Positions 1-7,546 of a stretch of DNA of 8,630 nt are shown one piece after another; within the stretch, counting starts at the first letter, position 1; each line of letters starts with the position of its first letter. A program made the position numbers and the translations under genes. Under the pieces are notes generated by a model, which was given only the letters and a program-made list of their open reading frames with translations, searched no databases and was not told the origin of the DNA. The stretch spans positions 1 to 8,630 of the forward strand of contig DNBN01000154.1 of the NCBI GenBank assembly GCA_003491845.1. Reading direction: 5' to 3'. Origin of the DNA: Porticoccaceae bacterium. Lineage in GTDB: Bacteria; Pseudomonadota; Gammaproteobacteria; Pseudomonadales; Porticoccaceae.

Positions 1-315
1 GACTGCCACTTCGAGGGTGACCCCGTAATGCCAGGCTGTCTTGGCCTAGACGCCCTGTGGCAGCTTATCGGTTTCTTTCTGGCTTGGAACGGTAATTCAG
101 GAAAAGGCCGAGCCCTAGGTGCTGGTAACGTAAAGTTTTTCGGCCAAATTCTACCCACAGCCAAAAAAGTCACGTATAAATTAGACATTACGCGATTAAT
201 CCAACGTAAGCTGGTGATGGGTATCGCCAATGGATCTGTGGAAGTTGATGGCAAAGAAATTTATACCGCAAAAGATCTCAAAGTTGGGTTATTTGCAAGT
301 ACTGATAATTTTTGA
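1..315 (+). CDS. fabA: FabA, 3-hydroxydecanoyl-ACP dehydratase/isomerase (3' part only)
   Basis: This is the C-terminal 104 residues of FabA; the reading frame is open from base 1 and the start lies outside the window. FabA is a cytosolic homodimeric hotdog enzyme that dehydrates 3-hydroxyacyl-ACP and isomerises trans-2-decenoyl-ACP to cis-3-decenoyl-ACP, the branch point for anaerobic unsaturated fatty acid synthesis. Visible here are the catalytic histidine in the [11 protein letters not shown] stretch (bases 7-9) and, 14 residues on, the catalytic aspartate in [10 protein letters not shown] (bases 49-51). This spacing matches His70/Asp84 of the E. coli enzyme. The conserved motifs [14 protein letters not shown] and LPTAKKVTY and the terminal DLKVGLF segment also fit FabA rather than FabZ, which lacks this C-terminal part. 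fabB starts 40 bases downstream on the same strand, so the two are almost certainly one operon. Identification is very secure; only the N-terminus is missing. Confidence 0.97.
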   Translation, partial: DCHFEGDPVMPGCLGLDALWQLIGFFLAWNGNSGKGRALGAGNVKFFGQILPTAKKVTYKLDITRLIQRKLVMGIANGSVEVDGKEIYTAKDLKVGLFASTDNF

Positions 316-343
316 TGTTCACATTTTATAACGGCTTTGTAAC

Positions 344-348
344 GGAGG
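344..348 (+). promoter_or_regulatory. Ribosome binding site of fabB
   Basis: GGAGG lies 7 bases before the ATG at 356 but only 4 bases before an in-frame TTG at 353. The spacing decides for the ATG as the fabB start. The result is an N-terminus of MKRAVITG, the usual beginning of FabB. Confidence 0.8.
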
Positions 349-355
349 AATATTG

Positions 356-1570
356 ATGAAGCGTGCAGTTATTACAGGAATGGGAATTGTCTCCTGTTTA
401 GGCAACGACAAAGAAAGTGTTACGCATTCATTGAAAAATGGCATTTCAGGCATTCAACATCGGCAAGATTTTGTCGATATGGGCTTAAAATGCAATGTAG
501 GGGGGCTCATAGATCTAGATCCAAAAGATCATATTGATCGAAAAGTTTTGCGCTTTATGGGCAATTCTGCTGCCTATGGCTACATAGCTACAGATCGAGC
601 TATTACTGACGCAGGTCTCTCTGATGAAATAGTATCTAGCCTGCGTACTGGACTGATTATGGGGTCTGGTGGACTTTCGGGTGAGATGTTTGTTGAGGCA
701 GTAGATGTGATGCGAGAACGCGGCATAAAGCGAGCCGGACCTTACCGAGTCACTCAAATCATGGCCAGCACAGTTTCAGCCTGTATTGCAACACCATTCA
801 AAATTAAGGGCGTCAACTATTCTCTCTCCTCTGCCTGCGCCACGAGCGCTCACTGTATCGGCCATGCAGTAGAACTGATACAACTTGGCAAGCAAGATGT
901 GTTACTTGCCGGTGGAGCAGAAGAAATGCATTGGTCCATGGCGGCGATGTTTGATGCTATGGGGGCATTAACGAGCAAATATAATGACACTCCAGAAGTA
1001 GCCTCACGTGCCTATGATGCTAATCGTGATGGGTTCGCGCCGGCCTTGGGTGGGGGCTGTGTCGTTGTCGAAGAACTCGAGCACGCATTAGCCCGTGGCG
1101 CCAATATTATTTGTGAAATAACGGGCTATGGAGCAACGTCCGATGGTGCTGACATGGTTTCTCCCTCCGGTGAAGGCGCCGAGCGGTGCATGAAAATGGC
1201 CATGGAAACTGCCTCTGGTCCCATAGATTACATCAATACCCACGGTACAAGTACACCGGTTGGCGATGTAGCGGAGCTGGGTGCTATTCGTAATACGTTT
1301 GGTGATAACTGCCCTGACATTAGCTCTACAAAGTCACTCTCGGGGCATAGCCTTGGGGCTGCAGGAGTTCACGAGGCAATTTACTGCATGTTGATGATGG
1401 AAAATAATTTCGTCGCAGGCTCTGCCCATATTGATGATTTAGACGAAAGTGCGGAAGGTCTTCCTATCGTACGACAAACCAAGGAAGCGCAACTCAATCG
1501 GGTAATGTGTAACAGTTTTGGTTTCGGTGGAACCAATGCAACACTCGTTATGGAGCGTTTCAGGTTATAG
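356..1570 (+). CDS. fabB: FabB, 3-oxoacyl-ACP synthase I
   Basis: A 404-residue cytosolic condensing enzyme (ketoacyl synthase I) that elongates acyl-ACP with malonyl-ACP. It is needed for extending the cis-3-decenoyl-ACP made by FabA, so it commits carbon to unsaturated fatty acids. Both thiolase-fold halves are present. The catalytic triad is intact: nucleophile Cys161 in SSACATSAH, His296 in [11 protein letters not shown] and His331 in the GHSLGAAG loop, all two residues lower than the E. coli numbering (163, 298, 333). The C-terminal [15 protein letters not shown] glycine loop is also conserved. Length and the fabA linkage favour FabB over FabF. The ATG at 356 is preferred over a TTG one codon upstream because of Shine-Dalgarno spacing. 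No promoter is obvious in the 40-base fabA-fabB gap, consistent with cotranscription. No frameshift or missing key residue was seen. Confidence 0.97.
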   Translation: MKRAVITGMGIVSCLGNDKESVTHSLKNGISGIQHRQDFVDMGLKCNVGGLIDLDPKDHIDRKVLRFMGNSAAYGYIATDRAITDAGLSDEIVSSLRTGLIMGSGGLSGEMFVEAVDVMRERGIKRAGPYRVTQIMASTVSACIATPFKIKGVNYSLSSACATSAHCIGHAVELIQLGKQDVLLAGGAEEMHWSMAAMFDAMGALTSKYNDTPEVASRAYDANRDGFAPALGGGCVVVEELEHALARGANIICEITGYGATSDGADMVSPSGEGAERCMKMAMETASGPIDYINTHGTSTPVGDVAELGAIRNTFGDNCPDISSTKSLSGHSLGAAGVHEAIYCMLMMENNFVAGSAHIDDLDESAEGLPIVRQTKEAQLNRVMCNSFGFGGTNATLVMERFRL

Positions 1571-1582
1571 CTTAGCCCTATT

Positions 1583-1610
1583 GGTTATAAAGGCCTGCTA
1601 TTTAATAACC
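1583..1610 (+). terminator. Weak inverted repeat downstream of fabB
   Basis: GGTTAT (1583-1588) pairs with ATAACC (1605-1610) around a 16-base interior that can add two further A-T pairs. It lies 12 bases after the fabB stop and could mark the end of the fabAB transcript. The stem is AT-rich and no real T tract follows, so termination is only a suggestion. Confidence 0.22.
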
Positions 1611-1659
1611 TTAAATCTCAGCTAAACTGTTACTTTGAAACAACAAAGCAGACAGTTGA

Positions 1660-1992
1660 ATGTCAGAGACGAAAGTATACGGCCAAGAGAAAATATTTCC
1701 AAAGAACAGCTATCGGCCACTTCCCAAAACATTGACCATCAAGGAAAGTGGTATTGATGGTCTTGGGCTCTTTGCGGTGGAAAATATCGAGAAAGGGGAT
1801 TATTTAGGAGAAACACACTTCAAAGTTCCCGGCGCTGGAGATTGGCTACGAACCCCTTTAGGTGGGTTCATCAATCACAGTGATAACAGCAATGCTGAAA
1901 TTCGCTCTGTGAGCCAGCATACTAGAGGGTTAACTACACTAAGAAACATAGCAAAGGGTGAAGAGATAACCATTATCTACACCCTTTACTAA
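1660..1992 (+). CDS. Small stand-alone SET-domain protein (putative protein-lysine methyltransferase)
   Basis: A 110-residue protein that is little more than a SET domain, the fold that transfers a methyl group from S-adenosylmethionine to lysine side chains. Visible motifs in order: the GIDGLGLFA segment (residues 31-39), the KGDYLGE strand (46-51), the pseudoknot GGFINHSDNSNAEI with Asn72-His73 (68-81), and KGEEITIIYTLY at the extreme C-terminus with Tyr107 and Tyr110. The usual NHSC is NHSD here. There are no cysteine-rich pre-SET or post-SET regions and only a short SET-I insert. The ATG is preceded immediately by an in-frame TGA, so it is the earliest possible start, although no good Shine-Dalgarno is visible. 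It sits 89 bases after fabB and faces the peroxiredoxin gene. The substrate cannot be deduced. SET family membership is fairly sure; activity is inferred. Confidence 0.85.
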   Translation: MSETKVYGQEKIFPKNSYRPLPKTLTIKESGIDGLGLFAVENIEKGDYLGETHFKVPGAGDWLRTPLGGFINHSDNSNAEIRSVSQHTRGLTTLRNIAKGEEITIIYTLY

Positions 1993-2028
1993 CCAGTTAC
2001 TTGCCCTAAAACTGTAAACGTCGCATAC

Positions 2029-2044
2029 AGCCTTGAAAGGGGCT
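2029..2044. terminator. Possible hairpin between convergent genes
   Basis: AGCCTT (2029-2034) and GGGGCT (2039-2044) flank a GAAA tetraloop. Read as plus-strand RNA, four Watson-Crick pairs and two G-U pairs form. It lies between the ends of the SET gene (plus) and the peroxiredoxin gene (minus), where a terminator is expected. It is followed only by a short TTT, so support is modest. Confidence 0.25.
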
Positions 2045-2521
2045 TTAAAGAGCCGCTAATATGGCTTCTGCACTGGAACCGTCTAATGCACCCGCATCGA
2101 CATTTAACAAGCTCACCACACCATTATCTACAATCATTGCAAACCTTTGACTGCGGAGCCCCATTCCAAAGCCACGACCATCCAAAGTTAAGTCTAACGC
2201 CTTAGCGAAATCACCATTACCATCAGCTAACATCAATAGATGCTCTGCGTTGGCTGATTTACCCCAAGCGTCAACGACAAACACGTCATTCACTGACATA
2301 CAGGCCACCGTATCAACGCCTTTACCCTTAATGTCATCTAGGTGTACCACAAAACCTGGTAAGTGTGCTACCGAGCAAGTTGGTGTGAACGCACCTGGAA
2401 CTGCAAATAAAACCACTTTTTTTCCATCAAAAACGTCCGAAGTACTCATTCCTACTGGGCCTTCAGCGCCCATTACTGTAAACATTCCTTCCGGAATTTT
2501 ATCTCCCACTTTAATCGACAT
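2045..2521 (-). CDS. Prx5-type peroxiredoxin (redoxin family)
   Basis: A 158-residue thioredoxin-fold peroxidase of the Prx5 (type II) group, which reduces hydrogen peroxide and alkyl hydroperoxides in the cytosol; no signal peptide is seen. The active-site loop VPGAFTPTCS carries the peroxidatic Cys49 with the conserved Pro and Thr. Arg126 in GLRSQRFAM corresponds to the catalytic arginine. A second cysteine, Cys74 in VACMSVNDVFV, is at the place where plant type II enzymes have theirs. No C-terminal resolving cysteine or fused glutaredoxin domain is present, so the reductant is probably an external glutaredoxin or thioredoxin. Length is typical of bacterial unfused members. The ATG at 2521-2519 is preceded by an AGAGG ribosome site (2531-2527). 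It is transcribed in the same direction as ssb upstream but 99 bases away, so it may have its own promoter. No OxyR site was identified. Confidence 0.94.
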   Translation of the reverse strand: MSIKVGDKIPEGMFTVMGAEGPVGMSTSDVFDGKKVVLFAVPGAFTPTCSVAHLPGFVVHLDDIKGKGVDTVACMSVNDVFVVDAWGKSANAEHLLMLADGNGDFAKALDLTLDGRGFGMGLRSQRFAMIVDNGVVSLLNVDAGALDGSSAEAILAAL

Positions 2522-2620
2522 ACTTACCTCTATCTACTGTGAATATTAAAACAATTCAAACAAATGTTAGGAACCTGCGAGCTCTCAGAGCACATATAAA
2601 ATTAATTATCAAAAGCTTTT

Positions 2621-3112
2621 CTAAAACGGGATGTCATCATCAAAGCTGTCCATAGACTGTGGCGCTTGCTGTTGAGTCTGAGGACTATTTTGCGGCTTGG
2701 ATTGCGCTGCAGGTTGCTGATATCCGCCTTGCTGGGGAGCATCATAACCACCGCCCTGTGATACACCTGGACCACCCCTACTATCGAGCATCTGCATTTC
2801 GCTAGCGACAACCTCTGTCGTATAACGATCTTGGCCATCTTGACCCTGCCATTTTCTTGTTCGCAGTGAACCTTCAATATAAACTTTGGAACCTTTTTTA
2901 ACATACTCCCCTGCAATTTCAGCGAGACGATTAAAAAATACTACACGATGCCATTCGGTTCTCTCTTGAGCCTCGCCACTAGTTTTATCTTTCCAAGATT
3001 CTGAAGTTGCAATACTCAGATTAGTAACAGCTCCACCTGACGGCATAAACCGTGTCTCTGGGTCCTGTCCACAGTTACCAACTATGATAACTTTATTAAC
3101 TCCGCGTGCCAT
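2621..3112 (-). CDS. ssb: Ssb, single-stranded DNA-binding protein
   Basis: A 163-residue Ssb that coats single-stranded DNA in replication, repair and recombination, normally as a homotetramer. The N-terminal OB fold covers about residues 1-110 and keeps the base-stacking aromatics Trp40, Trp54, Phe60 and Trp88 at the same numbers as in E. coli. A Gly/Gln/Pro-rich flexible linker follows (about 112-153). The protein ends in the acidic tip [10 protein letters not shown], the docking peptide for partners such as exonuclease I, RecQ, PriA and the clamp loader. The ATG has a good AGGGGAA site (3123-3117). The gene lies 17 bases after the YajR-like transporter stop, so it is probably at least partly cotranscribed with it. 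uvrA is two genes away and divergent. Identification is very secure. Confidence 0.98.
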   Translation of the reverse strand: MARGVNKVIIVGNCGQDPETRFMPSGGAVTNLSIATSESWKDKTSGEAQERTEWHRVVFFNRLAEIAGEYVKKGSKVYIEGSLRTRKWQGQDGQDRYTTEVVASEMQMLDSRGGPGVSQGGGYDAPQQGGYQQPAAQSKPQNSPQTQQQAPQSMDSFDDDIPF

Positions 3113-3116
3113 TCTG

Positions 3117-3123
3117 TTCCCCT
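3117..3123 (-). promoter_or_regulatory. Ribosome binding site of ssb
   Basis: AGGGGAA on the minus strand lies 4 bases before the ssb ATG, inside the 17-base gap that follows the transporter stop codon. It supports independent strong initiation of ssb from a shared message. Confidence 0.6.
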
Positions 3124-3129
3124 AAGTGA

Positions 3130-4488
3130 TTAACGATTTAAATACGGCTGCAGACTGTTCATATCAACGACCAATCTGTCTACCTGAACGTAAGCCAGAT
3201 GTTCCCCATCTACGAGAAGTATATCTTCAACACCGACCACATTTGAAATTATTTTTAAGAATTCTTGATGTTCAATATCACCAACTGCCAACACTAGAGT
3301 TTTCAGCGGTCTGGGTGACTGTAACCCCAGAGCAAAAACCCACCACACCAGTAACATGCAAGCGACGGAACCGAAAACACCATTAAGCCCATATTTCTGC
3401 ATGCTCCAGCCACCTATTAGTCCACCAGCAAAAGCACCTAAAAATTGGCATGTAGAATAAACACCCATTGCTGTACCACGATTGCCAACCGGACAAGCCT
3501 TACTTAACCAAGAAGGTAGGGATGCTTCTAACAGATTAAATGCTGCAAAAAACAATAGTAATAAAGTCAAGGTAATTAATGATGTACGACCAAAAGTGAG
3601 ACAGAATGCACTTAAAGCCATGACCATAACGGCGACAAGAAAGGCACTTTTTTGCATAGCAAATTTCTCTGACATAATCATCATCGGCAACATTAGAAAG
3701 AAACCACCGCCCAACAAACCCAAATAAACCCAAGGTAGATCTGAGCCAGTCACTCCTACTTCATTTGCCAGTATAGACGGTACCCCTATAAAAACAGCCA
3801 TAAGAGCAAAATGTAGCGCAAAGACTCCTACATTTAGGCGTTGCAATGTTGGATCTTTCAACAGAGCCGATATATCCTGAAGGTCAGCCATAGATTCTCT
3901 ATTGAAATTTGTCTTACTAGTTTTTGGAATCACTAACTGAACCACTAAAATACCAAGGAACCCTAGTACCGCAGTTAACCAAAAAATCCCAGACAAACCA
4001 AAGACTCCGGTAACAAGCGGACCTAACATCATCGCTAGAATAAATGAAAAGCCTATACTTCCGCCGATCATAGCCATAGCCTTTGAACGGTTTTGCTCGG
4101 CAGTGTAATCAGTCACCATAGCCATAAGCGTACTGGCTATAGCACCCATGCCCTGCAGAGCTCTGCCTAACATCAAGCCAAACATAGTATCAGCAATAGC
4201 CGCGACAAAACTACCGAGAATAAATACTACTAGTCCCCCCATGATAACTGGCTTGCGCCCAATATTATCAGACAGAAGACCTAAGGGGATTTGCAATATC
4301 GCCTGTGTTAGACCATAGGCCCCTAGGACGACACCCAGCATCAAAGGTGTAAAATCAGGATAATCCCCAGTAGCGATGGCGATCACCGGTAAAACCATAA
4401 ATAGACCAAGCATTCTAAAACCAAACACACTGGCAATAGAGATAGTCGCGCGCCTTTCCAGCGTTGTCATTGGTAGGTTATCAATCAA
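3130..4488 (-). CDS. YajR-like MFS transporter with C-terminal YAM-like domain
   Basis: A 452-residue inner-membrane protein of the major facilitator superfamily with about 12 hydrophobic helices, first helix near residues 15-39. The loop 2-3 signature GLLSDNIGRKP is at 70-80 and LGRALQGMGA at 107-116. After the last helix (to about 389) a soluble tail of about 55 residues follows, resembling the YAM ferredoxin-like domain of E. coli YajR (454 residues). The N-terminal pattern ERRATxxxxxVFxxRMLGxFMVLP also agrees with YajR as I remember it. It is probably a proton-coupled efflux carrier; its substrate is not known. The start is uncertain: TTG at 4488, with an in-frame stop a few codons upstream, or ATG at 4470; neither has a clear Shine-Dalgarno. 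The TTG version matches the length of YajR's N-terminus better. It is divergent from uvrA and precedes ssb. Confidence 0.9.
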   Translation of the reverse strand: MIDNLPMTTLERRATISIASVFGFRMLGLFMVLPVIAIATGDYPDFTPLMLGVVLGAYGLTQAILQIPLGLLSDNIGRKPVIMGGLVVFILGSFVAAIADTMFGLMLGRALQGMGAIASTLMAMVTDYTAEQNRSKAMAMIGGSIGFSFILAMMLGPLVTGVFGLSGIFWLTAVLGFLGILVVQLVIPKTSKTNFNRESMADLQDISALLKDPTLQRLNVGVFALHFALMAVFIGVPSILANEVGVTGSDLPWVYLGLLGGGFFLMLPMMIMSEKFAMQKSAFLVAVMVMALSAFCLTFGRTSLITLTLLLLFFAAFNLLEASLPSWLSKACPVGNRGTAMGVYSTCQFLGAFAGGLIGGWSMQKYGLNGVFGSVACMLLVWWVFALGLQSPRPLKTLVLAVGDIEHQEFLKIISNVVGVEDILLVDGEHLAYVQVDRLVVDMNSLQPYLNR

Positions 4489-4590
4489 TGGGGTTTCACA
4501 TCATTAGCTAAGCTGAATTCGCTGACATGATAACAGCCCAATCGGTGCGGTAGAATCTTTATCCTGAATTTTTAATCAAGAAACTATTTA

Positions 4591-4620
4591 TTGCTAAAAA
4601 TAGCTCTCAAAAAATCTAAT
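4591..4620 (+). promoter_or_regulatory. Candidate sigma-70 promoter of uvrA
   Basis: TTGCTA (4591-4596) and TCTAAT (4615-4620) are separated by 18 bases and match the -35 and -10 consensus at 4 and 5 of 6 positions. Transcription would begin near 4627 and give a leader of about 95 bases that includes the palindrome at 4630 and the hairpin at 4680. The region is AT-rich, so chance matches are possible. Confidence 0.35.
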
Positions 4621-4629
4621 ATTATTTAA

Positions 4630-4639
4630 TGTACGTACA
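4630..4639. repeat. 10-bp perfect palindrome TGTACGTACA
   Basis: TGTACGTACA is exactly self-complementary and lies just after the candidate uvrA -10 element, a usual place for a repressor operator. No regulator is identified; the symmetry does not extend into the next base on either side. Confidence 0.5.
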
Positions 4640-4679
4640 GAGATGTCTATACTGTGCTGCTGTGCCCTTTGGGTGTTCT

Positions 4680-4699
4680 AACCTTTACAAATAAAGGTT
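4680..4699 (+). repeat. Perfect 8-bp inverted repeat in the uvrA leader
   Basis: AACCTTTA (4680-4687) and TAAAGGTT (4692-4699) are exact reverse complements around the 4-base loop CAAA. The structure ends 23 bases before the uvrA ATG. No T tract follows on either strand, so it is not a standard intrinsic terminator. It could be an RNA hairpin affecting stability or translation, or an operator. Confidence 0.55.
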
Positions 4700-4722
4700 C
4701 AATCTTACAAAAAGACGGTTCT

Positions 4723-7545
4723 ATGGATACCATCCAGGTTCGAGGTGCGCGCACCCATAATCTCAAACATATAGATCTCGACCTACCTAGGGACAAGTTT
4801 ATTGTCATCACCGGCCTGTCTGGATCGGGAAAGTCCTCCCTTGCGTTTGACACCTTATATGCTGAGGGTCAGCGTCGTTATGTTGAATCATTGTCAACCT
4901 ATGCTAGACAGTTTTTGTCGATGATGGAGAAGCCCGACGTAGACCATATCGAAGGTCTCTCTCCGGCAATTTCTATTGAGCAAAAGTCGACATCCCATAA
5001 CCCAAGATCAACTGTAGGGACCATTACTGAAATTTATGACTACCTTCGGTTATTATTTGCTCGTGCGGGAGAGCCTCGCTGCCCAGACCATGATAATCCG
5101 CTGAAAGCACAAACTGTTAGCCAAATGGTAGATCAGGTTATGGAAATGCCTGAGGGGACTAAGCTCATGCTCTTAGCGCCGGTGATAAAGGAAAGAAAGG
5201 GCGAACACTTACATCTCTTTGAAACATTACGCCGACAAGGATTCATTAGAGCAAGAATCGATGGCATTATTTGCGATCTCGACGAAGCGCCAGTCTTGGC
5301 TAAAAACAAAAAGCACACCATAGAAGTTGTAGTCGATCGGTTTAAGGTCAAAGAAGACATAGGACTGCGTTTAGCTGAATCCTTCGAAACAGCATTAAAT
5401 CTTGCTGAAGGTTTAGTTATGATAAGCTATATGGAGGGTGATCATCCCGATCAGCTATTCTCTGCTAAATTCGCCTGCCCAGTATGTAACTACAGCATAA
5501 ATGAGTTAGAACCACGATTATTCTCGTTTAATAACCCTGCTGGTGCCTGTCCAACATGTGATGGTCTTGGGGTTCATCAGTTTTTTGATATAGATCGCGT
5601 TATACAACATCCAGAGGCCTCAATTGCTGAGGGTGCCATCCGCGGGTGGGACAGGCGTACCCTTTTTTATTACAACATGCTTACCTCCTTGGCAGAACAT
5701 TATCAATTTGACATAGATACTCCATGGGAAAAGCTTTCCGCTATTCATCAACAGAAGATACTGTTTGGCAGTGATGATGAGGAAATAACCTTTAACTATG
5801 TAAATGATCGAGGCACTGTTTTTCGCCGTCAACACACGTTTGAAGGCGTGATTCACAACATGGAACGCCGTTATCGAGAAACAGAATCCCAATCGGTGCG
5901 TGAAGAATTGACCAAATACATGGCAACCTCTAACTGCCCTGAATGCTCTGGTACTCGCCTGCGAAAATCAGCACGCAATGTGTTTATCGACAATCGACGC
6001 ATTGAAGACATTGTCTCTCTTCCAGTAGGTGAGTGTGCGAACTATTTTGATCAATTAACACTTACCGGTAGACAGGGTGAAATTGCCGACAAAATTGTTA
6101 AAGAAATCCGTCAGCGTTTTACCTTTTTAGTCGATGTAGGCCTAAATTATTTGTCCTTAGACCGCAGTGCCGATACTCTTTCCGGCGGAGAAGCCCAGCG
6201 TATTAGGCTTGCAAGCCAAATTGGTGCTGGACTAGTAGGTGTAATGTATATTTTAGATGAGCCTTCCATTGGCTTGCACCAACGAGATAATGAGCGACTT
6301 CTTAAAACACTTATTCGTTTGCGTGATCTAGGCAATACCGTAATTGTCGTAGAGCATGACGAGGAGGCAATCGCAGCGGCTGACTATGTGGTCGATATAG
6401 GTCCTGGGGCTGGCATTCATGGTGGTGAGATTGTTGCGGAAGGCTCGGTGGATGATATCCACAACAATCCAAATTCTATCACTGGTCAGTTTCTATCCGG
6501 CGTTCGAGCCATTGAAATACCAAAAACACGAAACCAAGGCAATGGTAAGTTTCTTTCAATTACAGGCGCTTCTGGCAATAATCTCCAAATGGTTGATTTA
6601 AAAATTCCCCAAGGTGTGTTTACCTGCATCACTGGCGTATCAGGCTCAGGAAAATCAACTCTCATTAACGAAACACTATATCCAGCAGCAGCAGTGGCTC
6701 TTAACAAAGCAACGACATTAAAATCTGCGGCTCACGAAAAAATCAGCGGCCTTAATCATCTGGATAAATGTATCGATATTAACCAGAGCCCAATCGGTCG
6801 GACCCCTCGCTCCAATCCAGCAACCTATACTGGCATCTTCACTCCTGTTAGAGAAATTTTTGCCGGCACACAGGAGGCACGGTCTCGAGGATATGCTCCT
6901 GGTCGATTCAGCTTTAATGTTAAAGGCGGCCGTTGTGAAGCCTGTCAAGGCGATGGTGTCACTAAGGTTGAAATGCACTTTTTACCTGACATATATGTAC
7001 CCTGTGATGTATGCAATGGGCAACGCTATAACAGAGAAACCCTAGATATCCATTTTAAAGGTAAAAACATTCATCAAGTCCTAGACATGACAATTGAGGA
7101 TGCAAGAGACTTTTTTGATGCTATCCCAGCGATTGCCCGAAAATTGCAAACCTTGATAGATGTAGGACTTTCCTATATCAAGCTTGGACAGGCCGCCACT
7201 ACTTTATCTGGTGGAGAGGCTCAGCGTATCAAATTAGCCAAGGAACTATCTAAAAGGGACACAGGAAAAACCCTTTATATACTGGACGAACCAACTACAG
7301 GATTGCACTTTCACGATATAGAACAGCTGCTGTCGGTCTTACATAGACTGCGAGATCATGGCAATACAGTAGTTGTCATTGAACACAATCTCGATGTAAT
7401 TAAAACCGCCGATTGGGTAATTGATCTGGGGCCCGAAGGCGGCTCAGGTGGAGGCAAAATTATTGCCGAAGGAACCCCAGAACAAGTTGCCGAAATGGAT
7501 GGGTCGCACACTGGCTTTTTCTTAAAAAGTCTTCTAAAAGTTTAA
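4723..7545 (+). CDS. uvrA: UvrA, excinuclease ABC subunit A
   Basis: A 940-residue cytosolic ATPase that, as a dimer with UvrB, finds bulky DNA lesions at the start of nucleotide excision repair. Both ABC modules are intact. Module 1 has Walker [10 protein letters not shown] (31-39), signature LSGGEAQR (486-493) and Walker B LDEP with Asp512-Glu513. Module 2 has Walker [10 protein letters not shown] (638-646), signature LSGGEAQR from 828 and LDEP with Asp855-Glu856. Two four-cysteine zinc modules are present: Cys252/255/276/279, and Cys738/741/761/764, the latter being the DNA-contacting one. The ATG at 4723 gives [15 protein letters not shown] and exactly the E. coli length. A possible GTG start at 4654 would add 23 unconserved residues. 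The Shine-Dalgarno is weak (AGACGG). The stop is one base from that of the convergent DUF3581 gene. No LexA box was found upstream, so SOS control is not evident. Confidence 0.98.
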   Translation: MDTIQVRGARTHNLKHIDLDLPRDKFIVITGLSGSGKSSLAFDTLYAEGQRRYVESLSTYARQFLSMMEKPDVDHIEGLSPAISIEQKSTSHNPRSTVGTITEIYDYLRLLFARAGEPRCPDHDNPLKAQTVSQMVDQVMEMPEGTKLMLLAPVIKERKGEHLHLFETLRRQGFIRARIDGIICDLDEAPVLAKNKKHTIEVVVDRFKVKEDIGLRLAESFETALNLAEGLVMISYMEGDHPDQLFSAKFACPVCNYSINELEPRLFSFNNPAGACPTCDGLGVHQFFDIDRVIQHPEASIAEGAIRGWDRRTLFYYNMLTSLAEHYQFDIDTPWEKLSAIHQQKILFGSDDEEITFNYVNDRGTVFRRQHTFEGVIHNMERRYRETESQSVREELTKYMATSNCPECSGTRLRKSARNVFIDNRRIEDIVSLPVGECANYFDQLTLTGRQGEIADKIVKEIRQRFTFLVDVGLNYLSLDRSADTLSGGEAQRIRLASQIGAGLVGVMYILDEPSIGLHQRDNERLLKTLIRLRDLGNTVIVVEHDEEAIAAADYVVDIGPGAGIHGGEIVAEGSVDDIHNNPNSITGQFLSGVRAIEIPKTRNQGNGKFLSITGASGNNLQMVDLKIPQGVFTCITGVSGSGKSTLINETLYPAAAVALNKATTLKSAAHEKISGLNHLDKCIDINQSPIGRTPRSNPATYTGIFTPVREIFAGTQEARSRGYAPGRFSFNVKGGRCEACQGDGVTKVEMHFLPDIYVPCDVCNGQRYNRETLDIHFKGKNIHQVLDMTIEDARDFFDAIPAIARKLQTLIDVGLSYIKLGQAATTLSGGEAQRIKLAKELSKRDTGKTLYILDEPTTGLHFHDIEQLLSVLHRLRDHGNTVVVIEHNLDVIKTADWVIDLGPEGGSGGGKIIAEGTPEQVAEMDGSHTGFFLKSLLKV

Positions 7546-7546
7546 C

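Larger units (their letters stand above)
4489..4722. other. Divergent intergenic region between the yajR-like gene and uvrA
   Basis: This 234-base AT-rich stretch should hold the promoters for both the transporter-ssb unit (leftward) and uvrA (rightward). It contains a possible uvrA promoter, a 10-bp palindrome and a perfect hairpin, listed separately. I found no CTGT-N8-ACAG LexA operator. No convincing promoter for the leftward unit was identified by eye. An in-frame extension of uvrA to a GTG at 4654 overlaps it but is not supported. Confidence 0.6.

Noticed and set aside
353..355. TTG as the fabB start
   Set aside because: It is only 4 bases from the GGAGG ribosome site; the ATG at 356 has better spacing and gives the standard FabB N-terminus.
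2611..2620. AAAAGCTTTT palindrome just after the ssb stop as a terminator
   Set aside because: It has only a two-base GC core and no room for a loop; the following minus-strand sequence is AT-rich without a clear T run.
4522..4536. CTGACATGATAACAG as a LexA box
   Set aside because: The CTG and CAG half sites are one base too close (N9 instead of N10) and the inner bases are not symmetric.
4564..4579. CTGAATTTTTAATCAA as a LexA box
   Set aside because: Spacing is right but the second half lacks the final G and both inner conserved bases, so it is likely an AT-rich chance match.
4654..4722. Upstream GTG extension of uvrA by 23 residues
   Set aside because: The added residues do not resemble UvrA, while the ATG at 4723 gives the canonical [15 protein letters not shown] start and the family length of 940; the hairpin at 4680 also lies in this stretch.
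6486..6707. Minus-strand open frames inside uvrA, and similar antisense frames inside fabB, the peroxiredoxin gene, ssb and the transporter
   Set aside because: They lie opposite or out of frame with strongly conserved genes, have no recognisable protein motifs, and are explained by codon bias of the real frame.
7515..7529. CTTTTT-CTT-AAAAAG hairpin as the uvrA terminator
   Set aside because: It lies inside the uvrA coding region, is AT-only apart from the closing pair and is not followed by a T tract.
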